64,000 nucleotides of DNA from Candidatus Blautia stercorigallinarum (lineage in GTDB: Bacteria; Bacillota; Clostridia; Lachnospirales; Lachnospiraceae). Numbering within the stretch: position 1 is the first letter of the stretch; every line of letters starts with the position of its first letter. The stretch is from the NCBI GenBank assembly GCA_019112785.1, contig DXIQ01000010.1, positions 1-64,000 of the forward strand, in the 5' to 3' direction. Both the position numbers and the translations under genes were made by a program. This document shows, piece by piece, positions 35,666-45,737 of this stretch. Below the pieces are notes generated by a model that saw only the letters and a program-made list of their open reading frames with translations, ran no database searches and was not told the DNA's origin.

Positions 35666-35706
35666 AGATATAATGTCAAAATTTGTTTATACAAAGGAGA
35701 ATGGAA

Positions 35707-36780
35707 ATGAGTCATACACTAGTAGATTTGATTGATATATCCAAAAGTTTTGGGGATCAGATCGTCCTGGATAAGCTGAATCTTTCTATCCGGGAAAACG
35801 AATTTCTCACCCTTCTGGGACCAAGCGGCTGCGGTAAGACCACTACCCTGCGCATCCTGGGAGGATTTGAAAATCCCGATTCCGGGAAGGTGATCTTTGA
35901 TGGAGCAGACATCACCAATCTGCCTCCCAACAAGAGAAATCTGAATACTGTATTCCAGAAATATGCCCTGTTTTCCCATATGAATGTAGAGGAAAACATT
36001 GCTTTCGGCCTGAAGATCTCAGGCAAAAGTGCTTCTTATATCAAGGATAAGATCAAATATGCCCTGAAGCTGGTAAATCTGGAAGGCTTTGAAAACCGGC
36101 TTCCCAATTCTTTAAGCGGCGGCCAGCAGCAGCGGGTAGCCATTGCCCGGGCCATTGTCAACGAACCCCGGCTCCTGCTTCTGGACGAGCCCCTGGGAGC
36201 TCTGGATCTGAAGCTCCGCCAGGATATGCAGTATGAATTGATCCGCCTGAAAAACGAGCTGGGCATTACTTTCATCTATGTGACCCACGATCAGGAGGAA
36301 GCTCTTACCATGTCTGATACTATTGTGGTCATGAACCAGGGTTATATCCAGCAGATGGGATCCCCTGAAGATATTTATAATGAGCCGCAGAATGCTTTTG
36401 TGGCAGACTTTATCGGAGAGAGCAATATTATTCCCGGCATTATGCTGGAAGATAAACTGGTAGAGATCCTTGGCGCCAAATTCCCCTGTGTGGATACCGG
36501 CTTCGGCAGAAATAAGCCGGTGGACGTGGTGATCCGTCCGGAGGATGTGGATCTTCTGGCACCGGAAGAAGGAACCATACAGGGTGTAGTCTCTCACCTG
36601 ATCTTTAAAGGAGTCCATTACGAGATGGAAGTCCAGGCCAATGGCTTTGAATGGCTGGTCCACAGTACGGACATGTTCCCTGTAGGCCAGCAGGTAGGTA
36701 TCCATGTGGATCCCTTTGACATCCAGATCATGAACAAACCGGAATCCGAAGATGAGGAGGCGTTAGGTGTCAATGAATAA
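35707..36780 (+). CDS. potA: Spermidine/putrescine ABC transporter ATPase
   Basis: Energises polyamine import. It is 357 residues with Walker [10 protein letters not shown], signature LSGGQQQR, Walker B LLLLDEP and H-loop VTHDQEEA. The C-terminal TOBE region has [12 protein letters not shown]. The ATG at 35707 follows AAGGAG at a spacing of 7 and is favoured over ATGs at 35683 and 35701. It is the first gene of potA-potB-potCD. Confidence 0.94.
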   Translation: MSHTLVDLIDISKSFGDQIVLDKLNLSIRENEFLTLLGPSGCGKTTTLRILGGFENPDSGKVIFDGADITNLPPNKRNLNTVFQKYALFSHMNVEENIAFGLKISGKSASYIKDKIKYALKLVNLEGFENRLPNSLSGGQQQRVAIARAIVNEPRLLLLDEPLGALDLKLRQDMQYELIRLKNELGITFIYVTHDQEEALTMSDTIVVMNQGYIQQMGSPEDIYNEPQNAFVADFIGESNIIPGIMLEDKLVEILGAKFPCVDTGFGRNKPVDVVIRPEDVDLLAPEEGTIQGVVSHLIFKGVHYEMEVQANGFEWLVHSTDMFPVGQQVGIHVDPFDIQIMNKPESEDEEALGVNE

Positions 36781-37588
36781 ACGGAAACTTCTCACAGGCC
36801 CCTACCTTGTATGGGCGATAGCTTTTATCCTCATCCCCCTGGCTGTGATCCTATATTATGGCCTGACCAACAGCGACGGGCATTTTACTTTTGAAAATAT
36901 CCTGGCTATCGGGACAGTGGAAAACTTTAAGGCTCTGTGCCTTTCTCTGCTCCTGTCCCTTATCAGCACTCTGATCTGCCTGATCCTGGCCTACCCGCTG
37001 GCTATGATGCTTTCGAATATGAAAGTAAGCCAGACCAGCTTTATGGTACTGATCTTCATCCTTCCCATGTGGATGAACTTTTTGCTCCGTACCATGGCCT
37101 GGCAGACGCTTCTGGAAAAAAACGGAGTGATCAACCAGATCCTGTCTTTTTTCCACCTGCCCTCTATACAGATCATCAACACCCCGGGGGCTATTATCCT
37201 GGGCATGGTCTACAACTTCCTGCCCTTTATGGTGCTGCCTCTGTATAATGTACTATCCAAAATTGACCGGGATATTATCCTGGCAGCCAGGGATCTGGGA
37301 GCTACCTCTGTCTATACCTTCCGGAAGATTATCTTCCCATTAAGTCTTCCGGGAGTGATCAGCGGCATTACCATGGTCTTTGTCCCTGCCCTGACGACTT
37401 TCGTCATCTCGGACCTCCTGGGAGGAAGCAAGATCCTCCTCATCGGAAATGTCATCGACCGCCAGTTCCAGCAGGGAAGCAACTGGCATGTAGGCAGCGG
37501 TCTTTCTCTGGTGCTTATGGTCTTTATCCTGATCAGTATGTTCCTTACCGGGAAATACGATAAAAACGGAGAAGGGGGGATGTTCTGA
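36767..37588 (+). CDS. potB: Polyamine ABC transporter permease PotB
   Basis: Inner-membrane permease of 273 residues with six predicted helices and the EAA loop [24 protein letters not shown] split by the ATPase contact. The start is GTG at 36767, 6 nt after GGAGG. It overlaps potA by 14 nt and is thus coupled. An ATG two codons later is possible. Confidence 0.92.
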   Translation: MSMNKRKLLTGPYLVWAIAFILIPLAVILYYGLTNSDGHFTFENILAIGTVENFKALCLSLLLSLISTLICLILAYPLAMMLSNMKVSQTSFMVLIFILPMWMNFLLRTMAWQTLLEKNGVINQILSFFHLPSIQIINTPGAIILGMVYNFLPFMVLPLYNVLSKIDRDIILAARDLGATSVYTFRKIIFPLSLPGVISGITMVFVPALTTFVISDLLGGSKILLIGNVIDRQFQQGSNWHVGSGLSLVLMVFILISMFLTGKYDKNGEGGMF

Positions 37589-39456
37589 TGAAAACAGCTT
37601 TGCGGAGGATTTATTTCGGGCTTATACTTTTTCTCATGTATGCCCCTATTGTGACTTTGGTGATCCTGTCCTTTAATGCTTCCAAGTCCAGGACCAAATG
37701 GGGAGGCTTTACCCTTTCCTGGTATGTCTCCCTATTCCAGGACGAAGCCATTATGTCCGCTTTATACAATACTCTGGTCATCGCGCTGGTGTCTGCTCTT
37801 CTGGCTACTTTGCTGGGAACCGCTGCCTCTATCGGTATCAGCGCTATGAAACCAAGAGCCAAAACTGTATTTATGGGAGTTACCAACATTCCCATACTGA
37901 ACTCTGAGATTGTTACCGGGATCTCTCTCATGCTCCTTTTTATCGCATGCAGGGTTACCCTGGGCTTTACCACGATCCTTCTTTCCCATATCACTTTCTG
38001 TATCCCTTATGTGATCTTAAGTGTTATGCCCAAGCTGAAACAGACAGACAAAAGCACCTACGAAGCAGCTCAGGATCTGGGGGCCGGCCCTATATATGCC
38101 TTTTTTAAAGTGGTGTTTCCTGACATCATGCCGGGAGTTGTCTCCGGCTTTTTAATGGCCTTTACCATGTCCCTGGATGACTTTATCATCACCCATTTTA
38201 CCAAAGGTCCTGGAGTAGATACCTTATCCACGAAGATCTACGCGGAAGTCCGCAAAGGGATCCGTCCGGAAATGTACGCCCTGTCCACTCTTCTGTTTGT
38301 TACGGTGCTGGTCCTTCTGATCCTGATCAATTCCAGTCCCAAAGGCTCTGAGGACACGAAGGTGACAGCTTCAGGGAAAGGCAGGAAATGGGTATTCCAG
38401 CTGGCGGTTCCCGCAGTCCTTCTCATTGTCTTCATCGGAGGCGGGATCGGATACAGCCTGAAAAACGCGGGAAATACCTCCGGGGAAAAACTGATCGTTT
38501 ATAACTGGGGAGAATATATCGATCCCGAAACTCTGGATATGTTTGAGGAGGAAACGGGGATTTCCGTGACTTATGAAGAGTATGAGACAAATGAGATCAT
38601 GTATCCCAAGATCCAGTCCCATGCCATCGCCTATGATGTGGTATGTCCTTCCGACTATATGATCCAGCGTATGATCGAGAACGATCTTTTGGCCCAGATC
38701 AACTGGGACAATGTGCCAAACATTAAAAATATCGATTCCTCTTACATGGAACAGTCGGAAAGTTTTGATCCGGGAAACAAATATTCTGTTCCCTATTGTG
38801 TGGGAACTGTAGGAATCCTCTACAACACCACAATGGTAGACGAACCTGTAGACAGCTGGGATATCCTCTGGGACGAAAAATATAAAAACAATATTCTCAT
38901 GCAGGATTCCGTCCGTGACGCTTTCATGGTGGCTTTAAAGAGAAACGGAGATTCCTTAAATTCTGTAGATGTTAATGAACTGAACAAAGCTGCCAATGAC
39001 CTGATCAAACAGAAACCCCTGGTCCAGGCCTATGTAGTGGACCAGGTAAGGGATAAAATGATCGGAAATGAAGCGGCTCTGGGTGTGATCTACTCCGGAG
39101 AAGCCGGATATACCCAGCGGGAAAATCCGGATCTGGAATATGTGATCCCCAAGGAAGGATCTAACGTATGGATCGATTCCTGGGTCATTCCCAAAAACGC
39201 CCAGAATAAAGAAAACGCGGAAAAATTCATCAACTTTATGTGCCGTCCGGATATTGCCCTGATGAATTTTGAGTATATTACTTATTCTACCCCCAACAAG
39301 GCTGCCAGAGAACTGATCGAAGACCCGGAGGTCCGCAACAGCAAGATCCTGTTCCCGGACCAGGAAGACCTGAAAAACTGCGAGACCTTCCAGTACCTGG
39401 GGGAAGAAGCGGACAATTACTATAACGAGCTTTGGAACAAAGTAAAATCAAGGTAG
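37588..39456 (+). CDS. potCD: Fused polyamine permease PotC and binding protein PotD
   Basis: One uninterrupted frame of 622 residues. Residues 1-260 form the PotC permease with six helices and the EAA loop AAQDLGAGPIYAFFKVVFPD. A further membrane helix (about 272-292) tethers the PotD-like solute-binding domain (about 300-622) with LIVYNWGEYIDPETL, PYCVGTVGILYN and WIDSWVIPK. The fusion ties one binding protein to each permease. It is known in other Firmicutes and is not an assembly artefact. The start overlaps the potB stop by one base. Confidence 0.93.
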   Translation: MKTALRRIYFGLILFLMYAPIVTLVILSFNASKSRTKWGGFTLSWYVSLFQDEAIMSALYNTLVIALVSALLATLLGTAASIGISAMKPRAKTVFMGVTNIPILNSEIVTGISLMLLFIACRVTLGFTTILLSHITFCIPYVILSVMPKLKQTDKSTYEAAQDLGAGPIYAFFKVVFPDIMPGVVSGFLMAFTMSLDDFIITHFTKGPGVDTLSTKIYAEVRKGIRPEMYALSTLLFVTVLVLLILINSSPKGSEDTKVTASGKGRKWVFQLAVPAVLLIVFIGGGIGYSLKNAGNTSGEKLIVYNWGEYIDPETLDMFEEETGISVTYEEYETNEIMYPKIQSHAIAYDVVCPSDYMIQRMIENDLLAQINWDNVPNIKNIDSSYMEQSESFDPGNKYSVPYCVGTVGILYNTTMVDEPVDSWDILWDEKYKNNILMQDSVRDAFMVALKRNGDSLNSVDVNELNKAANDLIKQKPLVQAYVVDQVRDKMIGNEAALGVIYSGEAGYTQRENPDLEYVIPKEGSNVWIDSWVIPKNAQNKENAEKFINFMCRPDIALMNFEYITYSTPNKAARELIEDPEVRNSKILFPDQEDLKNCETFQYLGEEADNYYNELWNKVKSR

Positions 39457-39461
39457 ACCTT

Positions 39462-40355
39462 ATGGAACGTATTTTTGAATTTACAGTAAAACCGGAAGAA
39501 GTCCCCTGTACTCTGGGAGAATATCTCAGAGCCAGGGGATTTTCCCGGCAGATCATCATTCATTTAAAAAAGACCCCTATGGGGATTCAGGTAAACGGCC
39601 AGTGGGCCTATGTAAGAACAGCCCTGAAAGAAGGAGATATAGTCAGGATCCTTTTAAAAGAGGAAGAATCCTCGGAAAAAATCCTGCCGGTTCCCATGGA
39701 TCTGGATATCCTCTATGAAGATCCGGATATCCTGGTGGTAAATAAGCCGGCGGATACTCCTGTCCATCCTTCGATCCACAATTATGAAAACACTCTGGCC
39801 AACGGGATCGCCTGGTATTTTCAGCAAAAGGGAGAGCCTTTTATTTTCCGGTGTATCAACCGCCTGGACCGGGATACTACAGGTCTTCTTATCCTGGGAA
39901 AAAATGCCTACAGTGCTTCCATCCTTTCTTCCAGTATGAAAAACCGGGAAATCCGCCGGACCTATCTGGGGATTGCCCGGGGAACGCCCGTTCCTCTCAA
40001 AGGCACCATAGATGCGCCTATCGCCCGGGAAAAGGATTCTGCCATCCTCCGTTGTGTGGACTTTGAAAAAGGCGAACGGGCCGTGACCCATTACGAAACT
40101 CTCTGCACCCGGGAAGGCTGTTCTCTCATCCGCTTTTCTCTGGAAACCGGCAGGACCCACCAGATCCGGGTCCATATGAAATATCTGGGCACCCCTCTTC
40201 TGGGGGATTACCTCTATAATCCGGAATATTCCAGAATAAAAAGAGTGGCCCTCCACTCCTGTTCCCTGGAATTTTCCCACCCGGTAACCCATGAAAACCT
40301 GTATTTTCAGGCTCCTCTTCCAAAAGATATGGCAGAGCTGTTTCCTTCCTTTTGA
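39462..40355 (+). CDS. RluA-family pseudouridine synthase
   Basis: 23S rRNA or tRNA pseudouridine synthase of 297 residues. A short S4-like N-terminal region is followed by DILVVNKPADTPVHPS, the catalytic motif INRLDRDTTGLLIL and the RTHQIRVHMKYLGTPLLGD segment. The ATG at 39462 follows AAGGT; a start at 39432 lies inside potCD without a site. It sits 5 nt after potCD and probably shares its transcript. Confidence 0.88.
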   Translation: MERIFEFTVKPEEVPCTLGEYLRARGFSRQIIIHLKKTPMGIQVNGQWAYVRTALKEGDIVRILLKEEESSEKILPVPMDLDILYEDPDILVVNKPADTPVHPSIHNYENTLANGIAWYFQQKGEPFIFRCINRLDRDTTGLLILGKNAYSASILSSSMKNREIRRTYLGIARGTPVPLKGTIDAPIAREKDSAILRCVDFEKGERAVTHYETLCTREGCSLIRFSLETGRTHQIRVHMKYLGTPLLGDYLYNPEYSRIKRVALHSCSLEFSHPVTHENLYFQAPLPKDMAELFPSF

Positions 40356-40412
40356 CCTCTCTTTTCCCGGCTTATTGCCGGGGAGAGAAGGAAGGCAGCT
40401 CTGCCATTTTTT
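40331..40412 (+). terminator. Long terminator overlapping the end of the RluA-type gene
   Basis: GGCAGAGCTG (40331-40340) pairs with CAGCTCTGCC (40396-40405). Inner CCTTCC/GGAAGG, TCTC/GAGA and CCCGGC/GCCGGG stems follow, and the hairpin ends in TTTTTT. The 5' arm lies within the last codons and stop of the gene. Confidence 0.85.
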
Positions 40413-40436
40413 CTGTTTCCCATCTGAAATTTTATC

Positions 40437-41663
40437 TTAATTTCTTCTCAGCGCCTCTATAGGATTTAACGCCGCCGCTTTCCTGGCAGGATAGATCCCG
40501 AAAAAGATCCCCACTGCGCAAGAAAACAAAGTAGCAAAAAGAACCGTACTTAGACTGATACCCGGAGTAATAGTCATTTCCTGACCTGCGCTCATCAGGA
40601 AGCATAATCCGTAGCCTCCTGCAATACCCGCAAGTATCCCGATGATCCCGCCGATCACAGTCAGTATGGCGGATTCCGCTAGGAACTGAAGCATGATAGA
40701 AGAAGTCTTGGCTCCCAATGCCTTTCTTATGCCGATCTCCCTGGTTCTTTCTGTCACAGAAACCAGCATGATATTCATAACACCGATACCTCCTACCAGG
40801 AGGGAAATTCCTGCCACAAAGGAGATAAAAGCCGTGATCATTCCCATCATATCATTAAGCAGGCTGATCACATCCTGGAAGCTCTGGATCTGATAAAAAT
40901 CTTCCCCTGCGGACTGATGCCGCTGTTCCAGCAGCCGCACCACCCTGTCAGAAACCTCCTGGGAATCCAGATTTTTATCTGCCTGTACGTAAATACTGGT
41001 AAAATCTTCCAGGCTGTCGCCCAGATAATCCAGAGCTGCCGTGTACGGGATAGAGAGGCTTACCGGCATTCCCTCATAAGTATAAGTCACAAAAGTTCCG
41101 TTTTCTCTCTGGGTGCTGACTCCCACGATCCGGTAAGACTTTGTCAGATCTGAGGCCTGTACTTCAATATCCATTCCTACTACATCATCAGAACCGAAAA
41201 GCCTTTTAGCATCCGTGTCTGAGATCACACAGACATTTCTGGCCTCTGCCACATCGGATTCCCGGAAGTAAGCTCCCCGCTTCATCAGCGTATTATTTAT
41301 AATAGCCGCGTCCTGGGTCTCTAATGAAAGACTTACATCAAACTCTCCCTTTCCTGTCACTGTCTCTCCTGACAGGCCCATGCTGATGGTAACGCCTTCC
41401 ACCCCTTCCAGATCCCGGATAGCCTCCAGATCATCCGGCGTGATATAGGCTCCCTCGTTCATGGCGTCTTCGCTGCAGTATATATAGATCTGTCCGCTTC
41501 CAACGCCGTCGATCTCCGAGTTCATCTGGTTTCTGGTTCCTTCGCCAATGGAAACAATGGCGATCACAGAAGCAATACCAATGATGATACCCAGCATAGT
41601 GAGAAAGGAGCGGCCTTTATTTGCCAGAATATTCTGCACTGCCATTTTCACATATTCAGCCAT
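40437..41663 (-). CDS. MacB-type ABC transporter permease
   Basis: FtsX-like permease of 408 residues: an N-terminal membrane helix (GRSFLTMLGIIIGIASVIAI), a MacB_PCD periplasmic-type domain (about 45-250) and three C-terminal helices with GGIGVMNIMLVSVTERTREIGIRKALGA. It works with the ATPase and adaptor encoded just upstream, probably exporting a peptide, antibiotic or lipid-like substrate. Confidence 0.9.
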   Translation of the reverse strand: MAEYVKMAVQNILANKGRSFLTMLGIIIGIASVIAIVSIGEGTRNQMNSEIDGVGSGQIYIYCSEDAMNEGAYITPDDLEAIRDLEGVEGVTISMGLSGETVTGKGEFDVSLSLETQDAAIINNTLMKRGAYFRESDVAEARNVCVISDTDAKRLFGSDDVVGMDIEVQASDLTKSYRIVGVSTQRENGTFVTYTYEGMPVSLSIPYTAALDYLGDSLEDFTSIYVQADKNLDSQEVSDRVVRLLEQRHQSAGEDFYQIQSFQDVISLLNDMMGMITAFISFVAGISLLVGGIGVMNIMLVSVTERTREIGIRKALGAKTSSIMLQFLAESAILTVIGGIIGILAGIAGGYGLCFLMSAGQEMTITPGISLSTVLFATLFSCAVGIFFGIYPARKAAALNPIEALRRN

Positions 41664-41683
41664 ATCTGTATACTCCTGTTCTT

Positions 41684-43306
41684 TTACTCTGCAGCTTCTA
41701 CTGCCACAACGCTGTCTCCTACCTCATGGCTTCCGATATCACGGATCACCTGATCTCCCGCTTTCAGTCCCTTGGTGATCTCCACATAGGAATCGGAGGT
41801 TACTCCTGTCTCTATAGATTTTTCAGCAATCTTACCATCCTCCACCACATAGCAGAAGGAGCCGTCTTTTCCGATATTTACAGCTTCTACAGGAAGAAGG
41901 GGCACATCTTTTGCCTGAGCTGCCTGGATACTTGCCTGGGCATCTACACCGATAAAGATATTGTCATCCGGATTATCAATATGTATGATAACGCCGATAA
42001 GAGGAGTTCCCTGTTCATTTGGAATAGCGATCTTGCTGATCTTTTCTACAGTTCCCTGGTATTCCGAATCTCCAAGAGTAATGGAAGCTTTCTGACCTTC
42101 CTTTACCTTGTCAAAATCGTACTTGGAAATATTCGCCTCCACGCAGACCTGCTCTGTGCTCTGAAGTGTGAACAGCTGCATTCCCTGGGTTACTGTAGCG
42201 CCCTGGGTTACCTGCGCGTCGGAAATAACTCCTTTAAACTCCGCCTGAAGGCCTTTTCTGCCTTCCTCGATAAGTTCCTGGAGATTTTTTGCCTCCAGCT
42301 CGGCCAGATTATTGGAGATCTGCATCTGTTCCTGGGCCGCAGCAGTAGGTCCTGTAGTATCCGCCTCTGCTACAGCCTCCTGGGAAGCCAGTTCCGACTG
42401 GAGCTGTGCCAGTTCCTGGGAAGCGGACTCCAGCTGGAACTGGAGATCAGAAGTATCCGGTGCTACAGCCGTATCCGTGCCTGTACCGGAAACTATGTAA
42501 TCTTCCTGTTTTGGTTCAGCAGGAGGATTATCTTTCAGATCCTGGTATACCTGCCGGGCCTGTTGAAATTCTTTTTCTCTCTGAGAGTACTCTGCTACTG
42601 TAATTTCTTCCTTTTCATATAATTGCGCTGCTTCGTTAAACGCTGCCTGACAATCATACATAGCATTTTCTGCATTGGAAAGATCCTCCTGGTATTTAGG
42701 AAGAGTGGTATTATTATATGTATCTAAAGCACTCTGATAAGCCTGTTGGGCATCTGCCGCTATCTGCTGTGCCGCTGCCTGGGCGTCTGCTACCGCCTGG
42801 GACTGCGCATCTGTTATCTGCTGCTGAAGACTGGAGATCTGATCCTGTTTCTCTGCGATCTGAGCCTCCAGTTCCGGAACCCGTGCCTGGGCGTCCGCCT
42901 GTTTTGCCGCAGCATCTGCTGCCTGCTGCTGGGCATCTGCAAGTTCCAGCTGACCGGATCTGACATTTAATTCCGCTTTCTGATTCTCGCTTTCCAGCGT
43001 CTCCAGATTAAATCCGATGATCAATTGTCCTGCTTCCACAGTATCCCCTGTTTCCACAGACATGGTCTGGATCTCACCGTTTACCGGGGAATAAAAGGTC
43101 TTTTTCTGTTCACTTTCCACATTTCCGGAAGCTTCTACCTCCTGGGTCACATTTCCCTTTGTCACTGCAATGGTCTCTATGGTGGGAACACTCTCCCCTC
43201 CCTGGTTCATACCGCCGATAATAGCAATGATAATAACCAGGATCACAATCACCCCCAGGGTGATCAGCATGATCCCGTTCTTACTCTTCAATATTCCCTT
43301 CTTCAT
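41684..43306 (-). CDS. MacA/HlyD-type efflux adaptor
   Basis: Membrane-anchored adaptor of 540 residues. One N-terminal helix (about 12-32) is followed by a lipoyl/barrel-sandwich half ([21 protein letters not shown]), a very long Ala/Gln/Glu-rich coiled coil (about 115-335) and the beta-barrel part. The coiled coil is long for a Gram-positive adaptor. The ATG at 43306 follows GGAGGAG and lies inside the end of the ATPase gene (26-nt overlap). Confidence 0.87.
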   Translation of the reverse strand: MKKGILKSKNGIMLITLGVIVILVIIIAIIGGMNQGGESVPTIETIAVTKGNVTQEVEASGNVESEQKKTFYSPVNGEIQTMSVETGDTVEAGQLIIGFNLETLESENQKAELNVRSGQLELADAQQQAADAAAKQADAQARVPELEAQIAEKQDQISSLQQQITDAQSQAVADAQAAAQQIAADAQQAYQSALDTYNNTTLPKYQEDLSNAENAMYDCQAAFNEAAQLYEKEEITVAEYSQREKEFQQARQVYQDLKDNPPAEPKQEDYIVSGTGTDTAVAPDTSDLQFQLESASQELAQLQSELASQEAVAEADTTGPTAAAQEQMQISNNLAELEAKNLQELIEEGRKGLQAEFKGVISDAQVTQGATVTQGMQLFTLQSTEQVCVEANISKYDFDKVKEGQKASITLGDSEYQGTVEKISKIAIPNEQGTPLIGVIIHIDNPDDNIFIGVDAQASIQAAQAKDVPLLPVEAVNIGKDGSFCYVVEDGKIAEKSIETGVTSDSYVEITKGLKAGDQVIRDIGSHEVGDSVVAVEAAE

Positions 43307-44030
43307 GGTTCTCCTCCGCCTTGTCATATTCTGTCTCTTCGTATTCCGGATTGATCCTGTCTGTCTCTATTTTTCCATCCATGATCCGGACTACTCTTTT
43401 TGCCTGGGAAGCGATCCCGTCATCATGGGTGATCAGGATCACGGTCCTGCCTCCTGCGTGTAGTTTCTTTAATATTCCCAGGATCTCTTTGCTGGAAGCC
43501 GAATCCAGGTTTCCCGTAGGCTCGTCGGCCAGGATCACCGGCGGCTTTGCGGCAATGGCTCTGGCAATAGCTACACGCTGCTGCTGTCCTCCGGACATCT
43601 CAGAAGGTTTATGGGTCATTCTGTGTTCCAGCCCCACCATTTCCAGAGACTCTCTGGCAAGCTTTCTTCTGCTTTTCCGATCCATCCCCCGGTAGATCAG
43701 GGGCAGTTCCACATTTTCTTCTGCTGTAAGATTAGGGATCAGATTAAATCCCTGGAAGATAAAGCCGATCTCCCGGTTCCGGATCTCTGACAGCTGATTA
43801 TCTGTCATGGTAGAGACGTCTGTGCCATTGAGATAATACTTCCCTGAAGTAGGCACGTCCAGACATCCCAGCATGTTCATAAATGTAGATTTGCCGGAAC
43901 CGGACTGTCCGATGATCGCCACAAATTCTCCCTCGTCAATCTCCAGATCAATGTGATCCAGGGCTCTCACCTCATTTTCTCCCGGATTGTAAATCTTACA
44001 CAGATCCACTACTTTAATAAGATGTTCCAT
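43281..44030 (-). CDS. ABC transporter ATPase (MacB/LolD type)
   Basis: Nucleotide-binding subunit of 249 residues with Walker [11 protein letters not shown]-loop [22 protein letters not shown] typical of LolD/MacB ATPases, signature [16 protein letters not shown] and Walker [13 protein letters not shown]. The tail of about 25 acidic residues is variable. It is the first gene of the three-gene export operon, whose upstream region holds the large palindromic element. Confidence 0.93.
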   Translation of the reverse strand: MEHLIKVVDLCKIYNPGENEVRALDHIDLEIDEGEFVAIIGQSGSGKSTFMNMLGCLDVPTSGKYYLNGTDVSTMTDNQLSEIRNREIGFIFQGFNLIPNLTAEENVELPLIYRGMDRKSRRKLARESLEMVGLEHRMTHKPSEMSGGQQQRVAIARAIAAKPPVILADEPTGNLDSASSKEILGILKKLHAGGRTVILITHDDGIASQAKRVVRIMDGKIETDRINPEYEETEYDKAEENHEEGNIEE

Positions 44031-44075
44031 AGGCTTTTCCTTTCTTCATATGCTTATTTTGCCAAAACCTCTCTC

Positions 44076-44350
44076 TACCCTCAGTGTACAAGTGGCCAAA
44101 CGCCTCTGCCATGTAATTTAGCCCATTTTCGGCGTTATCCTCAGTCGGCGTACGTCCAGTACGCCTCTGTCGTCTGCCTTGAAAATGGGCTAAATTCCTA
44201 TGGCAGAGGTCGGAGAGTCAGAAGGAGCTAAATTTGCAGTTCTGCAAGGCACTTGAATGAGGCGTACTGGACGTACGCCAATTGAAAGTAACGCAGCAGA
44301 ACTGTAAATTCAGCCATTCTGACCGTTTGGCCACTTGTACACTGAGGGTA
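44076..44350. repeat. 275-bp palindromic element with perfect 27-bp terminal inverted repeats
   Basis: The ends TACCCTCAGTGTACAAGTGG... (44076-44102) and their exact reverse complement (44324-44350) match over 27 bp. Inside, arm 1 (44103-44130 with 44181-44209) and arm 2 (44227-44245 with 44296-44314) are nearly perfect inverted repeats. The tips GGCGTAC-GTCCA-GTACGCC (44147-44165) and GGCGTAC-TGGAC-GTACGCC (44261-44279) are exact reverse complements of each other, so their loops could pair. No transposase frame is present and no flanking target duplication is obvious. It could be a MITE-like element or a large structured RNA upstream of the export operon. Confidence 0.7.
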
Positions 44351-44441
44351 ACCAGAAAGAACAGAGCGAAACAGAAAATATGATCTCCTGTCTCGTCCTG
44401 TCCCTTTCTTTTCAAAACACACCTTCTGTTTTCAGATTCTG

Positions 44442-44909
44442 TTACTGGGCCTTGCTGTCCAGCATTGCCTGACGGTTTTTCAAGGCGCCCCAGAAATAAA
44501 GCAGCGGCAGGATCAGGCCGATAATGATACTAACAATGCCCATCCCTGTAATCCCCGAAGTGACTGCGGAATAAGCATCTGTTCCCAGCTGCCATACAAT
44601 TAAGATAATGCCGCAGACAAAGCAGATCCCCGCTCTCTGGATCTTATTACAGCTTGCGATCCCGATGATCCCGATCACCAGATTGAGCAGTGCTCCTGCA
44701 GTCATGATATACACACTTGCCTTATAATCCGCCATGGTAGCTCCTGTAGCAGCCAGGCTCTGTTCCATGATCTCTCCTACCTCTCCGCTTCCGGTCATGC
44801 CCAGTACGGCGATGTTTATCAGGCTTACAAGAAGTGCCAGGACTCCAATAACTACCAAAATGATCCCTACTACCTGCAGCAATGTCTTTCCAGGTGCTTT
44901 TTCTTTCAT
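44442..44909 (-). CDS. Small integral membrane protein of unknown function
   Basis: A protein of 155 residues with about four hydrophobic segments and a short charged N terminus (MKEKAPGKT). A soluble loop of about 30 residues (SGEVGEIMEQSLAATG) separates the first two helices, and the C terminus is QAMLDSKAQ. No enzymatic motif is seen. It lies upstream of the palindromic element on the strand of the export operon, but the 411-nt gap makes co-transcription uncertain. Confidence 0.65.
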   Translation of the reverse strand: MKEKAPGKTLLQVVGIILVVIGVLALLVSLINIAVLGMTGSGEVGEIMEQSLAATGATMADYKASVYIMTAGALLNLVIGIIGIASCNKIQRAGICFVCGIILIVWQLGTDAYSAVTSGITGMGIVSIIIGLILPLLYFWGALKNRQAMLDSKAQ

Positions 44910-45171
44910 GGTATTCTCCCCTCTCTGTTAGTTTTTCTCATTGTATAATCCCATGGATAAAAAGTCAATTTATTTTACAGAAATTTTTGATAACTGCTGT
45001 GAAATACAGGAAAATCAACCTATTGTAAAGTATTTTTCATAAATATTTTTTCAATACCTGCCAGGTATACCTTTATTTCTGCGAGCAACGAGCCAAGCGG
45101 GCATACTTGCATCGCTGCCAGCTTGATGCCCCATATCCTTGCATCAGGGTATTTGACTTTCATACACAGAA
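44910..45171. other. Intergenic region with a possible further repeat
   Basis: No reading frame is seen. An AT-rich half (44940-45055) is followed by a GC-richer stretch near 45080-45146 containing GAGCCAAGCGGGCATACTTG and a TGATGC/GCATCA hairpin. By its composition it looks like another dispersed intergenic repeat, but no second copy is present in this window. Confidence 0.35.
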
Positions 45172-45209
45172 TAAAAAAGAGACCCTCCAGATTTTTCCGG
45201 AAAGCCTCT
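45172..45209 (-). terminator. Terminator after the UPF0303 gene
   Basis: On the minus strand AGAGGCTTTCC pairs with GGAGGGTCTCT (several G-U), followed by TTTTTT. Confidence 0.7.
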
Positions 45210-45224
45210 TATCACTGATACTTT

Positions 45225-45719
45225 TTATAAAGCCCTTATCCTGGGCACTTCGTCTACATGAAGATATCTGCTCACAGCCCTGACGATAATGTCATGATTT
45301 ACAAAATGATTCTGATTGGAAACCAGGATCGCACCGATCACTCCCACTTCCTCTACGCGTATAGGAAATCCGCCGCCCATGTAAGAATATTCTCTGGGAT
45401 CCAGGCCAATATCCTCCAGAGTTTCCTCTGACTTCTTCAATTCGCTGTAGAGGAGCATGGTGCTTTTTTCCACTCTCCGGACTGTAGCATACATTTTGTC
45501 CATCCAGGCTTCATTGTTTAAATTGGTGCTGTTTCCCGCATATTTAAACACCGTATAACCATTATTCAGCCGGATCTCCACTGCTGTATCCAGACCTCTT
45601 TTTCTGGCTTCTGCCACAATAAGATTTCCAAGAGCCCATGCGTCTTCATTGGTAAAATGTCCGAACTGGAGAATTTCCTCCTGCATTGCTAAAACTGTGA
45701 TCACTTCTTCGATGGTCAT
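45225..45719 (-). CDS. UPF0303 / GlcG-HbpS-like protein
   Basis: Cytoplasmic protein of 164 residues of the family related to GlcG and the haem-binding HbpS. It has NLIVAEARKRGLDTAVEIRLN, NNEAWMDKMYATVRR, YSYMGGGFPIRV and VGVIGAILVSNQNHFVNHDII. Yeast and bacterial relatives are annotated as haem-degrading domain proteins, though the biochemistry is thin. The ATG at 45719 follows GGAGG; a GTG three codons upstream is less likely. It follows trpS. Confidence 0.8.
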   Translation of the reverse strand: MTIEEVITVLAMQEEILQFGHFTNEDAWALGNLIVAEARKRGLDTAVEIRLNNGYTVFKYAGNSTNLNNEAWMDKMYATVRRVEKSTMLLYSELKKSEETLEDIGLDPREYSYMGGGFPIRVEEVGVIGAILVSNQNHFVNHDIIVRAVSRYLHVDEVPRIRAL

Positions 45720-45737
45720 ATGAAACACCTCCTGCTG

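Noticed and set aside
37588..39456. Frameshift or assembly error joining potC and potD
   Set aside because: The frame is continuous, the linker has a proper membrane helix, and such fusions are known.
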